From assembly GCF_000376565.1 (NCBI RefSeq), contig NZ_BARG01000083.1, forward strand, positions 46,312 through 110,311: a DNA stretch of 64,000 nt. The letters are read 5' to 3'. The position numbers and the translations under genes were made by a program. The DNA is from Streptomyces hokutonensis. GTDB lineage: Bacteria > Actinomycetota > Actinomycetes > Streptomycetales > Streptomycetaceae. Shown here one piece after another: positions 31,991-40,210 of the stretch (position 1 is the stretch's first letter; each line of letters begins with the position of its first letter). The notes under the pieces were generated by a model that saw nothing but the letters and a program-made list of their open reading frames with translations, did no database searches and was not told where the DNA came from.

Positions 31991-32870
31991 CACGGGCGGC
32001 GGTTGGTCGTGGAATCCGGTGACCGACCTCCAGCAGATCTGGGCGTTCCCTTTCATGGTGAACGCCTTCCGGGCCGGTACGGTCGTGGCCGTACTGGCCG
32101 CCGTGATGGGCTGGTTCATGGTGCTGCGCCGGCAGAGCTTCGCCGGACACACCCTGGCCGTGGTCAGCTTTCCGGGCGCGGCCTGCGCGACCCTGCTGGG
32201 CATCGGCGCGGGCTTCGGCTACTTCGCGTTCTGTGTCGGCGGCGCCCTGGTGATCGCCGCGATCCCGCGTGCCGGAGCGGGCGGCGGAGGGCAGGAGTCG
32301 GCGCTGACCGGCACCGTCCAGGCATTCCTGCTGGCCTGCGGATTCCTCTTCGTCGCCCTCTACAAAGGGTTCCTCGGCGGGGTCAACTCCCTGTTGTTCG
32401 GCAGCTTTCTGGGCATCACCACCGTCCAGGTGGCCGTGCTGACGGTCGTGGCGGCCCTCGCGCTCGGCGTGCTGGCGGTCATCGGGCGGCCACTGCTGTT
32501 CGCGTCCGTCGACGAGGACGTCGCCGCCGGACGCGGGGTGCCGGTACGCGCCCTGTCCGTGGCCTTCCTCGTCCTGCTCGGGGCGGCGACCGCGGAGGCG
32601 AGCCAGATCACCGGCACGCTGCTGGTGTTCGCCCTGCTGGTGATGCCCGCGGCAGCCGCCCAACAGCTCACGGCGCGGCCCGCGTCGAGCCTGGCGCTCT
32701 CGGTGGTGATCGCGATCGCGGTGACCTGGACCGGGCTGATCGCCGCCTACTACTCGCCGTACCCGATCGGTTTCTACGTGACGACCTTCGCCTTCGCGGT
32801 CTACGTCCTGGCCCGCACGGGCCGCACCCTCGGCAGGTACCGGACGGTGGGAGCGGGTGCTGTGGCATGA
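31977..32870 (+). CDS. znuB: Zinc ABC transporter permease (first of two)
   Basis: A 297-residue polytopic protein of the ABC-3 family with about eight membrane helices. Features: VVAVLAAVMGWFMVLRRQSF, SFPGAACATLLGIG, and LLFASVDEDVAAGRGVPVRA, the cytoplasmic loop that docks on the ATPase, followed by SQITGTLLVFALLVMPAAAA. It overlaps the ATPase gene by 14 bases and the second permease by 4. A second paralogue follows directly, so the channel may be a heterodimer. Confidence 0.85.
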   Translation: MNWADTGGGWSWNPVTDLQQIWAFPFMVNAFRAGTVVAVLAAVMGWFMVLRRQSFAGHTLAVVSFPGAACATLLGIGAGFGYFAFCVGGALVIAAIPRAGAGGGGQESALTGTVQAFLLACGFLFVALYKGFLGGVNSLLFGSFLGITTVQVAVLTVVAALALGVLAVIGRPLLFASVDEDVAAGRGVPVRALSVAFLVLLGAATAEASQITGTLLVFALLVMPAAAAQQLTARPASSLALSVVIAIAVTWTGLIAAYYSPYPIGFYVTTFAFAVYVLARTGRTLGRYRTVGAGAVA

Positions 32871-33706
32871 GCGCCTTCACACACCCGTACTTCACGCACG
32901 CCCTGTTGGCCGGCACGGCGATCGCCCTGGCGGCCGGGCTCGTGGGGTACTTCCTGGTGCTGCGTGCCCAGGTGTTCACCGGCGACGCGCTCAGCCATGT
33001 CGCGTTCACCGGGGCGCTCGCGGCCCTCGCGCTCGGCTACGACCTGCGGTCGGGGCTGTTCGCGGCGACCGTGCTGGTCGCGGTGGTGCTGGGCGCGCTG
33101 GGCCGCCGCAGCCGCGCCGACGACATCGTCATCGGCAGCCTCTTCTCCTGGATCCTGGGCCTGGGCGTCTTCTTCCTCACCCTCTACACCACGTCCCGCA
33201 ACACCGGGAACGGCACCGCCGGCGTCAACGTCCTCTTCGGCTCGATCTTCGGACTCTCCACCGGGCAGGCGCAGTTGGCGGCCGTCGTCGCGGCCGCCAT
33301 CTGCCTCGCCGTCCTCGCGGTCGCCCGCCCGCTGCTCTTCGCCTCCGTCGACGAGGCGGTGGCCACGGCCCGCCGGGTACCGGTACGACTGCTCGGCCTC
33401 GCCTTCCTCGTCCTGGTCGGCGCCTGCGCGGCCGAGGCCACCCAGGCGGTCGGCTCGCTGCTGCTCCTGGGCCTGCTCGCCGCCCCCGCGGGCGCGGCCC
33501 AACGGCTCACCGACCGGCCGTACCACGCCCTCGCCCTGTCCGCGGGACTGGCGGTCGCGGAGATGTGGGCGGGCCTCGCCCTGAGCTACTACGTCCCCCA
33601 ACTGCCGCCCAGCTTCTGCATCATGGCCGTCGCCACGGCCGTCTACGCGGCAGCCGTCGCCGTCGTACGGCGGCCCCGCGCCCGCGCCGGCCTCGTGGCG
33701 GCGTGA
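32867..33706 (+). CDS. Zinc ABC transporter permease (second of two)
   Basis: A 279-residue ABC-3 family permease, paralogous to the preceding gene: FLVLRAQVFTGDALSHVAFT, LLFASVDEAVATARRVPVRL (coupling loop) and GSLLLLGLLAAPAGAAQRLT. About eight membrane helices. Most zinc ABC operons have one permease gene that makes a homodimer; two adjacent genes point to a heterodimeric channel. ATG 32867 overlaps the previous stop by 4 bases (ATGA); the Fur-family gene overlaps its stop by 1 base. Confidence 0.85.
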   Translation: MSAFTHPYFTHALLAGTAIALAAGLVGYFLVLRAQVFTGDALSHVAFTGALAALALGYDLRSGLFAATVLVAVVLGALGRRSRADDIVIGSLFSWILGLGVFFLTLYTTSRNTGNGTAGVNVLFGSIFGLSTGQAQLAAVVAAAICLAVLAVARPLLFASVDEAVATARRVPVRLLGLAFLVLVGACAAEATQAVGSLLLLGLLAAPAGAAQRLTDRPYHALALSAGLAVAEMWAGLALSYYVPQLPPSFCIMAVATAVYAAAVAVVRRPRARAGLVAA

Positions 33707-34131
33707 TGGTCGGCCCGACCGACGACCTGGACCTCATCGGCCGCCGCACCGCCCAACGCGCCTGCGTCGTCAGGGCGTTGATCGACCACGGCGGCTTCGT
33801 CGGCGCCCGCGCCCTGCACGGCATCCTGGAGTCCCAGGGTGCGCGCGTGGGCCTCAACACCGTCTACCGCACCCTGGCCGCGCTGGTGGGCGCGGGCCGC
33901 GCCGACGTCGTACGCGACCGGGGCGGCGAACGGCTCTTCCGCCACCGCCCGTTCCCCGAGCACCAGCACTATCTGCTGTGCCGCGTCTGCGGGTTGAGCA
34001 CCCCGGTCGACTCCGAGGCGGTCGAGAGCTGGGCGGAGCGGGTGGCCGAAGCCTCCGGTTTCGCGGAGGTCGAGCACACCGTCGAACTCACCGGGCTCTG
34101 TCCGCGATGCCGCTCCCACCCCACTTATTAA
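33706..34131 (+). CDS. zur: Fur-family metal regulator (Zur-like)
   Basis: A 141-residue Fur-superfamily repressor. The winged helix reads TAQRACVVRALIDHGGFVGA and GARVGLNTVYRTLAALVGAG; the dimerization domain has the HQHYLLCRVCG and LCPRCRSHP Cys pairs that hold structural zinc and the His-rich HRPFPEHQHY regulatory region. As the last gene of a zinc-uptake operon it is most likely Zur or a Zur paralogue; Streptomyces usually have one Zur linked to znuACB. It is followed by a Zur box and the zinc-free L32 gene. Confidence 0.85.
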   Translation: MVGPTDDLDLIGRRTAQRACVVRALIDHGGFVGARALHGILESQGARVGLNTVYRTLAALVGAGRADVVRDRGGERLFRHRPFPEHQHYLLCRVCGLSTPVDSEAVESWAERVAEASGFAEVEHTVELTGLCPRCRSHPTY

Positions 34132-34146
34132 TGACATTCATTTTCA
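34132..34146 (+). promoter_or_regulatory. Zur-box-like palindrome upstream of rpmF
   Basis: TGACATTCATTTTCA matches 12 of 15 positions of the Zur consensus TGAAAATGATTTTCA. It begins one base after the zur stop codon and lies 40 bases upstream of the L32 start. Confidence 0.7.
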
Positions 34147-34185
34147 TGTAATGTCTCCCGTGACCCATCGAGCAGGAGGATTCCC

Positions 34186-34356
34186 ATGGCCGTTCCCAAA
34201 CGGAAGATGTCCCGCAGCAACACCCGCCACCGACGCGCCCAGTGGAAGGCGACCACCCCGGCACTCGTCCCGATCACCATCGACGGCGTCCCGTACCTGG
34301 TACCCCAACGACTGGCCAAGGCGTACGAGCGCGGCCTGCTGCGCCCCGAGGGCTGA
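34186..34356 (+). CDS. rpmF: Ribosomal protein L32, zinc-free paralogue
   Basis: A 56-residue L32: MAVPKRKMSRSNTRHRRAQW, then VPITIDGVPYLVPQRLAKAY. The four Cys residues of the zinc-ribbon form are absent, so this is the C-minus paralogue that replaces the zinc-containing L32 when zinc is scarce, as known for Zur-regulated ribosomal proteins in Streptomyces and Bacillus. AGGAGGA lies 6 bases before ATG 34186. A Zur box upstream and the adjacent zur gene fit that role. Confidence 0.9.
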   Translation: MAVPKRKMSRSNTRHRRAQWKATTPALVPITIDGVPYLVPQRLAKAYERGLLRPEG

Positions 34357-34477
34357 CGGTCCGTAAGGGCTTGCCAAAGATTCGGCCCGCGGGTGGTTGT
34401 GGTCCCTGGTTGTGGATACCTGACTACACCGGGACGCGTGAGGCCGGCTCCGGCGGCGAGGAGAGGATTCTCTGTCG

Positions 34478-35749
34478 GTGGGGCTTCGACGGGACGCTGC
34501 CGGGACCGCGGTCTTCCTCGTCCTGATGATCGACTCGGTGGTCAACGGGCTCTTCGTGCCGTTGTCCATGCTCTATCTGTCGGCTCGTTCGGGCGCGTCG
34601 CTGGTCGAGGTGGGGTTCCTGCTGAGCCTGGCCGGGCTGGTGTCGCTTCCGTTGCCGTTGTGGGTCGGGCGGCTCGTCGACCGGCACGGGCCCAAGCCGG
34701 TCGTGCTGGTGGCGCAGCTGCTCCAGGCGGCGGGCTTTCTCGGGTACCTCGTGGTGCGCGACGGCGCTGGGATCCTCCTGGCCGCGACCGTCGCGTCGCT
34801 GGGCCAACGGGCCTTCTGGTCCTCGGCGTTCACCCTCGTCAGCGATCTGTCCGACCGTGATCCCGGCGGGCACTCCCGCGAGCGGTGGTTCGGCGTCATC
34901 GGCTCGTTGCGTGCGATGGGGTACGGGCTGGGAGCCGTGGTCGCGGGAGTCGCCCTGTCGGTGAAGTCGGGCCCGGTGTACCGAGGGGCGATCGGCGCCT
35001 GCGCCTGTCTGTTGCTGGTGGCCGCCGTGCTGCTCGAACGGGGAGTTCCGCGGAGCGTGACTCTGAAGGAGAAACCGGCGAACGAGGAGGCGGGCGGCCG
35101 TGGTTACCGGGTGCTGTGGGCCGATCGTCCCTATCTGGCGCTCGTCGGACTGAACACGGTGTTCGCGCTCTGCAACGTCATGCTCAGCATCGCCTTCCCG
35201 CCGTTCGTCGACCGCCAACTACCCTCCGCGACATGGGTCGTTGGTCCGCTGCTGGCGATGAACACGGTGGTACAGGCCGCGCTTCAGACCTCGGTCGTCC
35301 GTCTGATACGGCCGCTGCCCCGGCCCGTGTCCCTGTGCCTGGCCGGAGTCCTCTGGGCGTCATGGGCGGCCCTGACCGCCGGCCCGCTCTGGCTGCCCCG
35401 GGCCTTGTGGGTCCCCTGTCTCACCGTGGCCGTGCTCTGCTACTCGGCCGCTCAGCTCGTGCACTCGCCCGTGTCGAACGCGCTCTCCGCCGATGCCGCG
35501 CCCGCCGACGTCCGCGGGCGCTACATCGCCGTGTTCCAGTACTCGTTCGCGATCGCCACGGTCGTGGCGCCGCTGCTGTTCTCGGTGCTGTTCGACCTGT
35601 CGAGCGCGGCTCCATGGGCGACTCTGGCGGCGCTCGCCCTGCTGACGGTTCCGGGCATGCTGGCCCTCGCGCCGCGCCTGCCGCGGGCCGCACTGGCGAC
35701 GGGCGGGGCCGGACGGAGCGCTGCCCGACAGCGTGGGGGAGCTCCCTGA
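34478..35749 (+). CDS. MFS transporter
   Basis: A 423-residue major facilitator with about 12 membrane helices. The motif-A-like loop is WVGRLVDRHGPKPVVLVAQL near residues 60-80. The middle loop ERGVPRSVTLKEKPANEEAG separates the two halves, and the C-terminal half has YRVLWADRPYLALVGLNTVF and DVRGRYIAVFQYSFAIATVV. Substrate unknown; drug or sugar export are both possible. It lies 121 bases after rpmF without Zur site and converges on arsM. GTG 34478 is the likely start; GAGGAGAGG lies 12 bases upstream, which is long. Confidence 0.8.
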   Translation: MGLRRDAAGTAVFLVLMIDSVVNGLFVPLSMLYLSARSGASLVEVGFLLSLAGLVSLPLPLWVGRLVDRHGPKPVVLVAQLLQAAGFLGYLVVRDGAGILLAATVASLGQRAFWSSAFTLVSDLSDRDPGGHSRERWFGVIGSLRAMGYGLGAVVAGVALSVKSGPVYRGAIGACACLLLVAAVLLERGVPRSVTLKEKPANEEAGGRGYRVLWADRPYLALVGLNTVFALCNVMLSIAFPPFVDRQLPSATWVVGPLLAMNTVVQAALQTSVVRLIRPLPRPVSLCLAGVLWASWAALTAGPLWLPRALWVPCLTVAVLCYSAAQLVHSPVSNALSADAAPADVRGRYIAVFQYSFAIATVVAPLLFSVLFDLSSAAPWATLAALALLTVPGMLALAPRLPRAALATGGAGRSAARQRGGAP

Positions 35750-35768
35750 CCTGCGCGAGCTTGAGGAA

Positions 35769-35789
35769 GCCGACGGTGTTCGCGTCGGC
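35769..35789. terminator. Hairpin between convergent MFS and arsM genes
   Basis: GCCGACG (35769-35775) pairs with CGTCGGC (35783-35789) with a 7-base loop in the 57-base convergent gap; it probably ends both transcripts. Confidence 0.5.
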
Positions 35790-35806
35790 CTCGACCCCGT
35801 TGTGGC

Positions 35807-36589
35807 TCAGCTTCGGCGGTCGTCCCCCGACCCGCTCGCCGCAGGCTTCGTCGCGCGGACGATCGCCGAGTGCATGCCGTCCGCGACGGGGTGGGTCGGG
35901 GTGATGTCCACGTCGGTGAAGCCGGCCGCTTCGAGGCCGGTGCGGTACTCGGTGAAGGACAGCGCGCCCGCGATGCAGCCGACGTAGTCGCCGCGTTCCG
36001 CGCGCTGGGCGGGGGTGAGGGTGTCGTCGGCGACGACGTCCGAGACGCCGATACGGCCGCCGGGGCGCAGGACGCGGAAGGTCTCGGCGAAGACGGCGGG
36101 CTTGTCGACGGACAGGTTGATCACGCAGTTGGAGATGACCACGTCGATCGTGTTCGCGGGCAGAGGGACGGCCTCGATGGTGCCCTTGAGGAACTCCACG
36201 TTCGTGGCGCCCGTCCGCTCCGCGTTGCCGATGGCGAGGGCGAGCATCTCCTCCGTCATGTCCAGCCCGTACGCCTTGCCGGTCGGGCCGACGCGGCGGG
36301 CGGAGAGCAGGACGTCGATGCCGCCGCCGGAACCGAGGTCCAACACGCGTTCGCCCTCGCGGAGTTCGGCTACGGCGGTGGGGTTGCCGCAGCCGAGGGA
36401 GGCGGCGACCGCTTCGGCGGGGAGGGCGTCCCGGTCGGCGGTGGGGTAGAGGGCGGAGCCGAAGTTGTCGTCGATCTCGACGGGTGCGGGGCCGCAGCAG
36501 GCCGTGCCGCCCTCGGCGACCTTGAGGGCCGAGGCGGCGTAGCGCTTGCGGACGGTTTCGCGCAGGTCGGTGGAGTGTGCGTCGCTCAT
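35807..36589 (-). CDS. arsM: Arsenite S-adenosylmethionine methyltransferase
   Basis: A 260-residue class I methyltransferase. SAM-binding motif I is VLDLGSGGGIDVLLSARRVG near residue 82. The arsenic-binding cysteines of ArsM are all present: SLGCGNPTA near 67, ISNCVINLS near 152 and YVGCIAGAL near 204, plus a CC pair (TACCGPAP) near 31. It methylates trivalent arsenic, making volatile products. It diverges from arsR with a dyad operator between them, so it is induced by arsenite together with the arsR-aquaporin-arsC operon. Confidence 0.9.
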   Translation of the reverse strand: MSDAHSTDLRETVRKRYAASALKVAEGGTACCGPAPVEIDDNFGSALYPTADRDALPAEAVAASLGCGNPTAVAELREGERVLDLGSGGGIDVLLSARRVGPTGKAYGLDMTEEMLALAIGNAERTGATNVEFLKGTIEAVPLPANTIDVVISNCVINLSVDKPAVFAETFRVLRPGGRIGVSDVVADDTLTPAQRAERGDYVGCIAGALSFTEYRTGLEAAGFTDVDITPTHPVADGMHSAIVRATKPAASGSGDDRRS

Positions 36590-36637
36590 CGAGTCGCTCC
36601 CGGGCGAGGTGGGTCGGGTGGGGTGGGCCAGCTTGTA

Positions 36638-36684
36638 TTGACGTTCGTTGATGCAAGCTTGCGCCTTGTATCGAAAGACGTCAA
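36638..36684. promoter_or_regulatory. Dyad operator between arsM and arsR
   Basis: TTGACGT (36638-36644) and ACGTCAA (36678-36684) are inverted copies, and between them lies the perfect 10-bp palindrome GCAAGCTTGC (36653-36662). It lies in the gap between the divergent arsM and arsR starts and is the expected ArsR site. Confidence 0.6.
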
Positions 36685-36693
36685 CATAGAGGT

Positions 36694-37089
36694 ATGTCGA
36701 AACAAGAGCTCGGGGTCCTCGAAGTGACCGGTGAGGTGATCGGCCGGGACGCCGCGTGCTGCCCGGGTCTGGCCACCGCGCCGCTGGACGACGAGCGCGC
36801 CGCGGAACTGGCCAGGGTCTTCAAGGCACTTGGCGATCCCGTACGCCTGCGGCTCCTGTCGATGATCGCCTCGCGGGAGGGCGGCGAGGTCTGCGTGTGC
36901 GAGATGACACCGGCCTTCGACCTGTCGCAGCCGACGATCTCCCACCACCTCAAGCTCCTGCGCCAGGCCGGCCTGATCGACTGCGAACGCCGTGGGACGT
37001 GGGTGTACTACTGGGCGCTGCCCGGCGTCCTGGACCGGCTCGCCGCGTTCCTGACGACGACCCGGACCGCGGAAGCCACGCAGGCATGA
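36694..37089 (+). CDS. arsR: ArsR-family arsenite-responsive repressor
   Basis: A 131-residue winged-helix repressor: LARVFKALGDPVRLRLLSMI, then the metal-binding GGEVCVCEMTPAF (CxC pair near residue 69-71), then LSQPTISHHLKLLRQAGLID. An extra CC pair occurs at AACCPG near residue 22, typical of actinobacterial ArsR. Binding of As(III) releases it from DNA. The stop overlaps the aquaporin start by 4 bases. Confidence 0.9.
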   Translation: MSKQELGVLEVTGEVIGRDAACCPGLATAPLDDERAAELARVFKALGDPVRLRLLSMIASREGGEVCVCEMTPAFDLSQPTISHHLKLLRQAGLIDCERRGTWVYYWALPGVLDRLAAFLTTTRTAEATQA

Positions 37090-37835
37090 CCGCGTCCCTC
37101 GCCCGCCGTGCCGCCGCCGAGGCGATCGGGACCGGACTGCTGGTGACGGTCGTCGTGGGCTCCGGCATCCAGGCGACGGAACTGTCGCACGACGTGGGCG
37201 TACAACTGCTCGCCAACTCCCTCGCCACCGTCTTCGGCCTGGGCGTACTCATCACGCTGCTCGGGCCGGTCTCCGGCGCGCACTTCAACCCCGTTGTCAC
37301 GCTGGCCACTTGGTTCGCCGGCCGTCGTGACGGCACCGGGCCGGGGCCGCGGGAGGTCGCCGTGTACGTCACGGCGCAGGTCGGCGGGGCGATCGCGGGA
37401 GCGGTGCTGGCGGACGCCATGTTCGCCGAGCCGTTGGTGCGGTTCTCCGGTCACGACCGGTACGCCGGTCATCTGTGGCTGGGGGAGGTCGTCGCCACGG
37501 GCGGACTGATCCTCCTCGTCCTCGGACTGGAACGGGTCGGCCGCGCCGCCCTGGCCCCGGCGGCCGTGGCCTCCTACATCGGGGCCGCCTACTGGTTCAC
37601 CTCCTCGACCTCCTTCGCGAACCCCGCCGTCACCGTCGGCCGCGCCTTCACCGACACCTTCGCCGGGATCGCGCCGGGTTCGGTCGCACCGTTCGTCGGG
37701 GCCCAACTGCTGGGAGCCGTAGTCGGGTTGGCCGCCGTGGCCGTCGTATGGGAGCGTCCTGTCCCTACGGCGGACGCGGTAGTCCCGCACAGCGAACCCG
37801 AACCTGAACCCAGCTCCGAACTCGCCCCCTCCTGA
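37086..37835 (+). CDS. Aquaporin/glycerol facilitator family arsenite channel
   Basis: A 249-residue MIP-family protein with six membrane helices. The two half-helix NPA motifs are NPV in SGAHFNPVVTLATW near residue 64 and NPA in SFANPAVTVGRAF near 182; the Val variant in the first is common in bacterial arsenic aquaporins. Its place between arsR and arsC suggests it lets As(III) leave the cell down its gradient after reduction, replacing an ArsB/Acr3 pump as in AqpS systems. No pump gene is in the locus. Confidence 0.85.
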   Translation: MTASLARRAAAEAIGTGLLVTVVVGSGIQATELSHDVGVQLLANSLATVFGLGVLITLLGPVSGAHFNPVVTLATWFAGRRDGTGPGPREVAVYVTAQVGGAIAGAVLADAMFAEPLVRFSGHDRYAGHLWLGEVVATGGLILLVLGLERVGRAALAPAAVASYIGAAYWFTSSTSFANPAVTVGRAFTDTFAGIAPGSVAPFVGAQLLGAVVGLAAVAVVWERPVPTADAVVPHSEPEPEPSSELAPS

Positions 37836-37861
37836 CCGCCCCTGCCCGCAAGGACACCGCC

Positions 37862-38284
37862 ATGACCACGAGTTCCGCCGCCCCGCCGCCGTCAGTCCTG
37901 TTCGTCTGCGTCCACAACGCCGGCCGTTCGCAGATGGGCGCGGCCTTCCTCACCCACCTCGCCGGTGACCGGGTCGAGGTCCGGTCGGCGGGCTCGGCGC
38001 CCGCCGACGCCGTCAACCCGGCGGTGGTGGCGGCCATGGCGGAGGTGGGTATCGACGTCTCCGCCGAGACGCCGAAGGTGCTCACCGTCGAGGCCGTACG
38101 GTCCTCGGACGTCGTGATCACGATGGGCTGCGGGGACGCCTGCCCCGTCTTCCCCGGCAAGCGGTACCTGGACTGGCAGCTCGACGATCCGGCGGGCCAG
38201 GGCGTGGAGGCCGTACGGCCCATCCGCGAGGAGATCGAGCGCCGGGTGCGCGGTCTGCTGGCCGAACTCGGAATCGCCGTATGA
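37862..38284 (+). CDS. arsC: Arsenate reductase, low-molecular-weight phosphatase type
   Basis: A 140-residue LMW-PTP-fold reductase. The active-site loop is VCVHNAGRSQMG near residue 15-26 with nucleophilic Cys16, and further Cys residues occur in GCGDACPVFPG near 90. It reduces As(V) to As(III), probably with mycothiol or thioredoxin. It follows the aquaporin by 26 bases and overlaps the Nudix gene by 4 bases. Confidence 0.85.
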   Translation: MTTSSAAPPPSVLFVCVHNAGRSQMGAAFLTHLAGDRVEVRSAGSAPADAVNPAVVAAMAEVGIDVSAETPKVLTVEAVRSSDVVITMGCGDACPVFPGKRYLDWQLDDPAGQGVEAVRPIREEIERRVRGLLAELGIAV

Positions 38285-38727
38285 CCCTTCTCGTCGCCGC
38301 CGTCATCGTCCACGACCGGGCCGAGGGCAGGGTCGTCCTCATCCAGCGGGGTGAGCGGGCCAAGTTCGGCCGCGGCATGTGGGACCTCCCCGTCGGCAAG
38401 AACGAACCCGGCGAGCCCGTCACCGACACCGCCGTGCGCGAGCTGTACGAGGAGACCGGGCTCGTCGTGGCACCGGAGTCCCTGAAGGTCGTCCACCTCA
38501 TCCACGCCGCCCACGGAGTGGACGCACCCCACGGCTTCCTCACCGTCGTCTTCGCCGCCGACAAGTGGTCCGGCGACCCCGAGAACCGCGAACCCCGCAA
38601 GCACGCCCAGGTCCGATGGGTCCAGGTCGACGCCGTACCCGAGGAGTTCGTACGGGGAAACGGGCAGGCCCTACGGCAGTACCTGGACGGCGTCGAACCG
38701 CAGGTGTCGCCGTACGGGTGGGAGTAG
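38281..38727 (+). CDS. Nudix hydrolase
   Basis: A 148-residue hydrolase. The Nudix box is GKNEPGEPVTDTAVRELYEETGL at about residues 39-61, with all catalytic Glu residues of Gx5Ex7REUxEExGU. It cleaves a nucleoside diphosphate linked to another group. ATG 38281 overlaps the arsC stop by 4 bases, so it is part of the arsenic operon, which is unusual; cleaning of oxidised or arsenylated nucleotides is a guess. Confidence 0.85.
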   Translation: MTLLVAAVIVHDRAEGRVVLIQRGERAKFGRGMWDLPVGKNEPGEPVTDTAVRELYEETGLVVAPESLKVVHLIHAAHGVDAPHGFLTVVFAADKWSGDPENREPRKHAQVRWVQVDAVPEEFVRGNGQALRQYLDGVEPQVSPYGWE

Positions 38728-39094
38728 GCGGAGCCCCGCGTTACCTCTCAGGTGTGAACCAGGCCGTCTCCCGCGTGGCTGAATCCGGTCTTCGGGGTCC
38801 CGTACGGACACCGGGTTCGTGGCGTCGGGAGGTGTCTCGTTCCCGTGGGTCCGGGCGCCTCGGACCCGACTGGTGGCGTGATTCAGTCACATCCGGATAT
38901 TCCCGCAACATATACAGTTCGACGCCCAGTTGGGATGACCAGGGGGCGAAACCGGTGAATGTGGTGCAAGGTGAAGGTCTGGCCTTCGGATATGCGGCCG
39001 GTGGTGGTGGGTTGCGGCGGGCGGATCTCACGCTGCGCCAAGTCACCCAGCCCAGCCCAGCCCAGCCCCGCGGACCGGATCGTGAACGCCCCCT
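38728..39094. other. 367-base gap with a short CCCAG tandem repeat
   Basis: No gene is supported between the two convergent genes. Five-base CCCAG units are repeated in a row near 39046-39068, which may be a slippage-prone site. An AT-rich stretch lies around 38893-38912. Confidence 0.4.
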
Positions 39095-40048
39095 CTACAG
39101 CGCCGACTTGACCGCCCGCAGCACCGCATCCGCCATCCCCCGTTCCCCCCGCGCATTCGGATGCACCGGTGCCGCCGGATTCTCCGGTGCGAGCGGTTCG
39201 ATCCAGCGGGTGGCCTTCGCCGTGCAGGCGTTGTGGTCGGTGGAGGGGGTGTACGTGTCGACGTAGCCGACCCCTGCCTCCGAAGCCCGTTGGCGCAGTG
39301 CGGTGTTGAGTTGTTGTTCCTTCTCGCGGAGGTAGGTCACGTCGCCCGGGGCGAGGGACATTCCGCGGCCGCAGTCGGCGCTGTCGGTCGGGAGGAGCGC
39401 CGGGTAGGAGACGACGTAGACGCGGGCTTCGGGGGAGCGGCGTTTTACCTCGGTGAGGATCCGGGTGAGCCGGTTGCCCGCCGTGGCGATCTTCTTTTCT
39501 ACGGCGTCGGCGGCGGAGCCGGAGTCGGAGTCGGCCTCGCGGGCGCAAGGTGCGTCCTCCGTGAAGTACTTGCCGCTGCCGGTGAGTCGGTACAGGGCGC
39601 CCATGGCGACGCACCGTTTGATCATCGAGCTGAAGCCGATGTCGTTGCCGCCGATGCCGATCGTCACCAGGCGGGTGTCCGACGAAAGTGCCCTGAGCTG
39701 GGGCGGGTTGGTGCCGTTGTCGGTGTGCTGGGATGCGGTGAGGTCGGACGTCGTGGCGCCGCTGCAGCTCACATCGCGGAACTTGGCGCCCTTCAGGCCG
39801 AGTTCGGCGGCCACCAGGGCCGGGTAGTTGCCGGCGGAGCGGTCGCAGCCGGCGGGGGTGCCGGTGGGGTCGGTGATGCCGGGGCCTGCGGTGTAGGAGT
39901 CGCCCAGGGCCACGTACGGGCCCTTCGACGTGGTCGAGTAGGTGACGCCGGTGTGGTTGTCGTCGCCGTCGCGGGTGACCAGGACCACCGTGAGCAGCGT
40001 GCCGCAGGCGAGGAGCCCGGCCACCCCGGCCTGCACTGAGGTTTTCAT
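39095..40048 (-). CDS. Secreted SGNH/GDSL hydrolase
   Basis: A 317-residue secreted esterase/lipase. Residues 1-25 are a signal or anchor segment. Block I is YVALGDSYTAG with catalytic Ser51; block II-III features are SCSGATTSD and IGIGGNDIGF; block V is near the C-terminus as HPNARGERGMAD with the catalytic His. The six Cys could make disulfides as in Streptomyces scoe-type lipases. Reads leftwards, converging on the Nudix gene. Start ATG 40048 in a clear ribosome context. Confidence 0.85.
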   Translation of the reverse strand: MKTSVQAGVAGLLACGTLLTVVLVTRDGDDNHTGVTYSTTSKGPYVALGDSYTAGPGITDPTGTPAGCDRSAGNYPALVAAELGLKGAKFRDVSCSGATTSDLTASQHTDNGTNPPQLRALSSDTRLVTIGIGGNDIGFSSMIKRCVAMGALYRLTGSGKYFTEDAPCAREADSDSGSAADAVEKKIATAGNRLTRILTEVKRRSPEARVYVVSYPALLPTDSADCGRGMSLAPGDVTYLREKEQQLNTALRQRASEAGVGYVDTYTPSTDHNACTAKATRWIEPLAPENPAAPVHPNARGERGMADAVLRAVKSAL

Positions 40049-40087
40049 CGAAGTGCCCTATCTGGCTGGTGAGTTGTGGACGTCCGC

Positions 40088-40129
40088 GGGCCCGGCGACG
40101 GGCGGGGGGAGTGCCCCGTCGCCGGGCCC
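40088..40129 (-). terminator. Strong hairpin terminator downstream of the MMPL gene
   Basis: GGGCCCGGCGACGGG (40088-40102) and CCCGTCGCCGGGCCC (40115-40129) form a perfect 15-bp stem with a 12-base loop, 82 bases past the MMPL stop. Confidence 0.65.
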
Positions 40130-40210
40130 TGGCGCCGGGTCCCCGTCCCCACGGGATCCGGGCGCCGCGGGGCCGCCTCCGCTCTCGGCGGCCCCGGTCG
40201 GTGGGGTCCC

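Noticed and set aside
34478..35749. Arsenite pump of the ars locus
   Set aside because: The MFS gene reads towards arsM from the zinc side and lacks ArsB/Acr3 features.
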